Origin: Bradyrhizobium iriomotense
GTDB lineage: Bacteria; Pseudomonadota; Alphaproteobacteria; Rhizobiales; Xanthobacteraceae
Length of the DNA stretch: 64,000 nucleotides
NCBI RefSeq assembly: GCF_030160715.1
Contig: NZ_BSOW01000033.1
Span: forward strand, 33,585-97,584
Direction of reading: 5' to 3'
The translations under genes and the position numbers were made by a program. The notes beneath the pieces were generated by a model. It had not been told where the DNA came from. It saw nothing but the letters and a program-made list of their open reading frames with translations, and did not search any database. This document shows, one piece after another, positions 63,953-64,000 of the stretch. Every line of letters begins with the position of its first letter. Position 1 is the stretch's first letter.

Positions 63953-64000
63953 GCGCCGATGGGGACGGACCGAAGGGAGGGCGTAGCCCGACCGGAGGAC

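Noticed and set aside
1..64000. CRISPR array or rRNA/tRNA genes
   Set aside because: No regularly spaced repeats and no conserved RNA gene sequence was seen on reading through; a tRNA search tool would be needed to exclude a divergent tRNA.

Overview
The window looks like an accessory (island-type) segment of an alphaproteobacterial chromosome, most likely a Bradyrhizobium-like member of the Rhizobiales. This rests on base composition, the family mix (tail-bearing Ku fragment, HicAB/HigBA/Phd modules, AbiE, short Argonaute, IS630/IS5/IS110/IS3 debris, polyamine-type ABC uptake with IclR regulators) and the many decayed mobile elements. The genus is an inference; no rRNA or tRNA gene is visible to anchor it.

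Layout. 0-2.5 kb: minus-strand end of a TerB-domain / DUF2791 ATPase operon that runs off the left edge. 3.5-6.7 kb: three toxin-antitoxin loci (HicAB, RelE/Phd, HigBA) in which every toxin is broken and every antitoxin keeps a long reading frame, mixed with IS3 and cytochrome c debris. 6.9-12.9 kb: a 2OG-Fe(II) oxygenase, a zinc-ribbon protein, a helical-repeat protein split by one amber codon and a membrane coiled-coil protein split by a frameshift. 13.5-25.6 kb: a dense set of exported hydrolases in two divergent arms. The minus arm has an alpha/beta hydrolase, a caspase-like peptidase and a lipoprotein, with a Ku fragment wedged between. The plus arm has a matrixin-like metalloprotease, a subtilisin-like protease, a trypsin-like protease, a c-type haem protein, a small cytochrome-like protein and a tyrosinase. 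This is the best candidate for an undescribed system.

26-30 kb: a KamA-family radical SAM aminomutase with an altered substrate pocket, a small unknown protein and a DadA-type FAD oxidoreductase. 30-37 kb: a defence patch with decayed DUF5131 and TcmP-like genes, an intact AbiEi/AbiEii pair with a clear operator, and a SIR2-APAZ / short Argonaute pair whose Argonaute has one in-frame stop, followed by an integrase remnant. 37-45 kb: a frameshifted IclR gene, an aldo/keto reductase, a two-subunit transketolase, an actinobacterial-looking asparagine synthase and an Lrp regulator.

45.7-54.3 kb: an eight-gene minus-strand catabolic operon (ABC importer, MmgE/PrpD protein, two SDRs, amidase), with a second IclR paralogue facing away from it. 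The rest (55.9-64 kb) mixes IS5 and IS110 remnants, a deleted group II intron that keeps domains V and VI, a small secreted protein, and an enoyl-CoA hydratase / acyl-CoA ligase / pyrroline-5-carboxylate reductase-like operon. Broken genes are common throughout; I list the lesion for each where it can be read.
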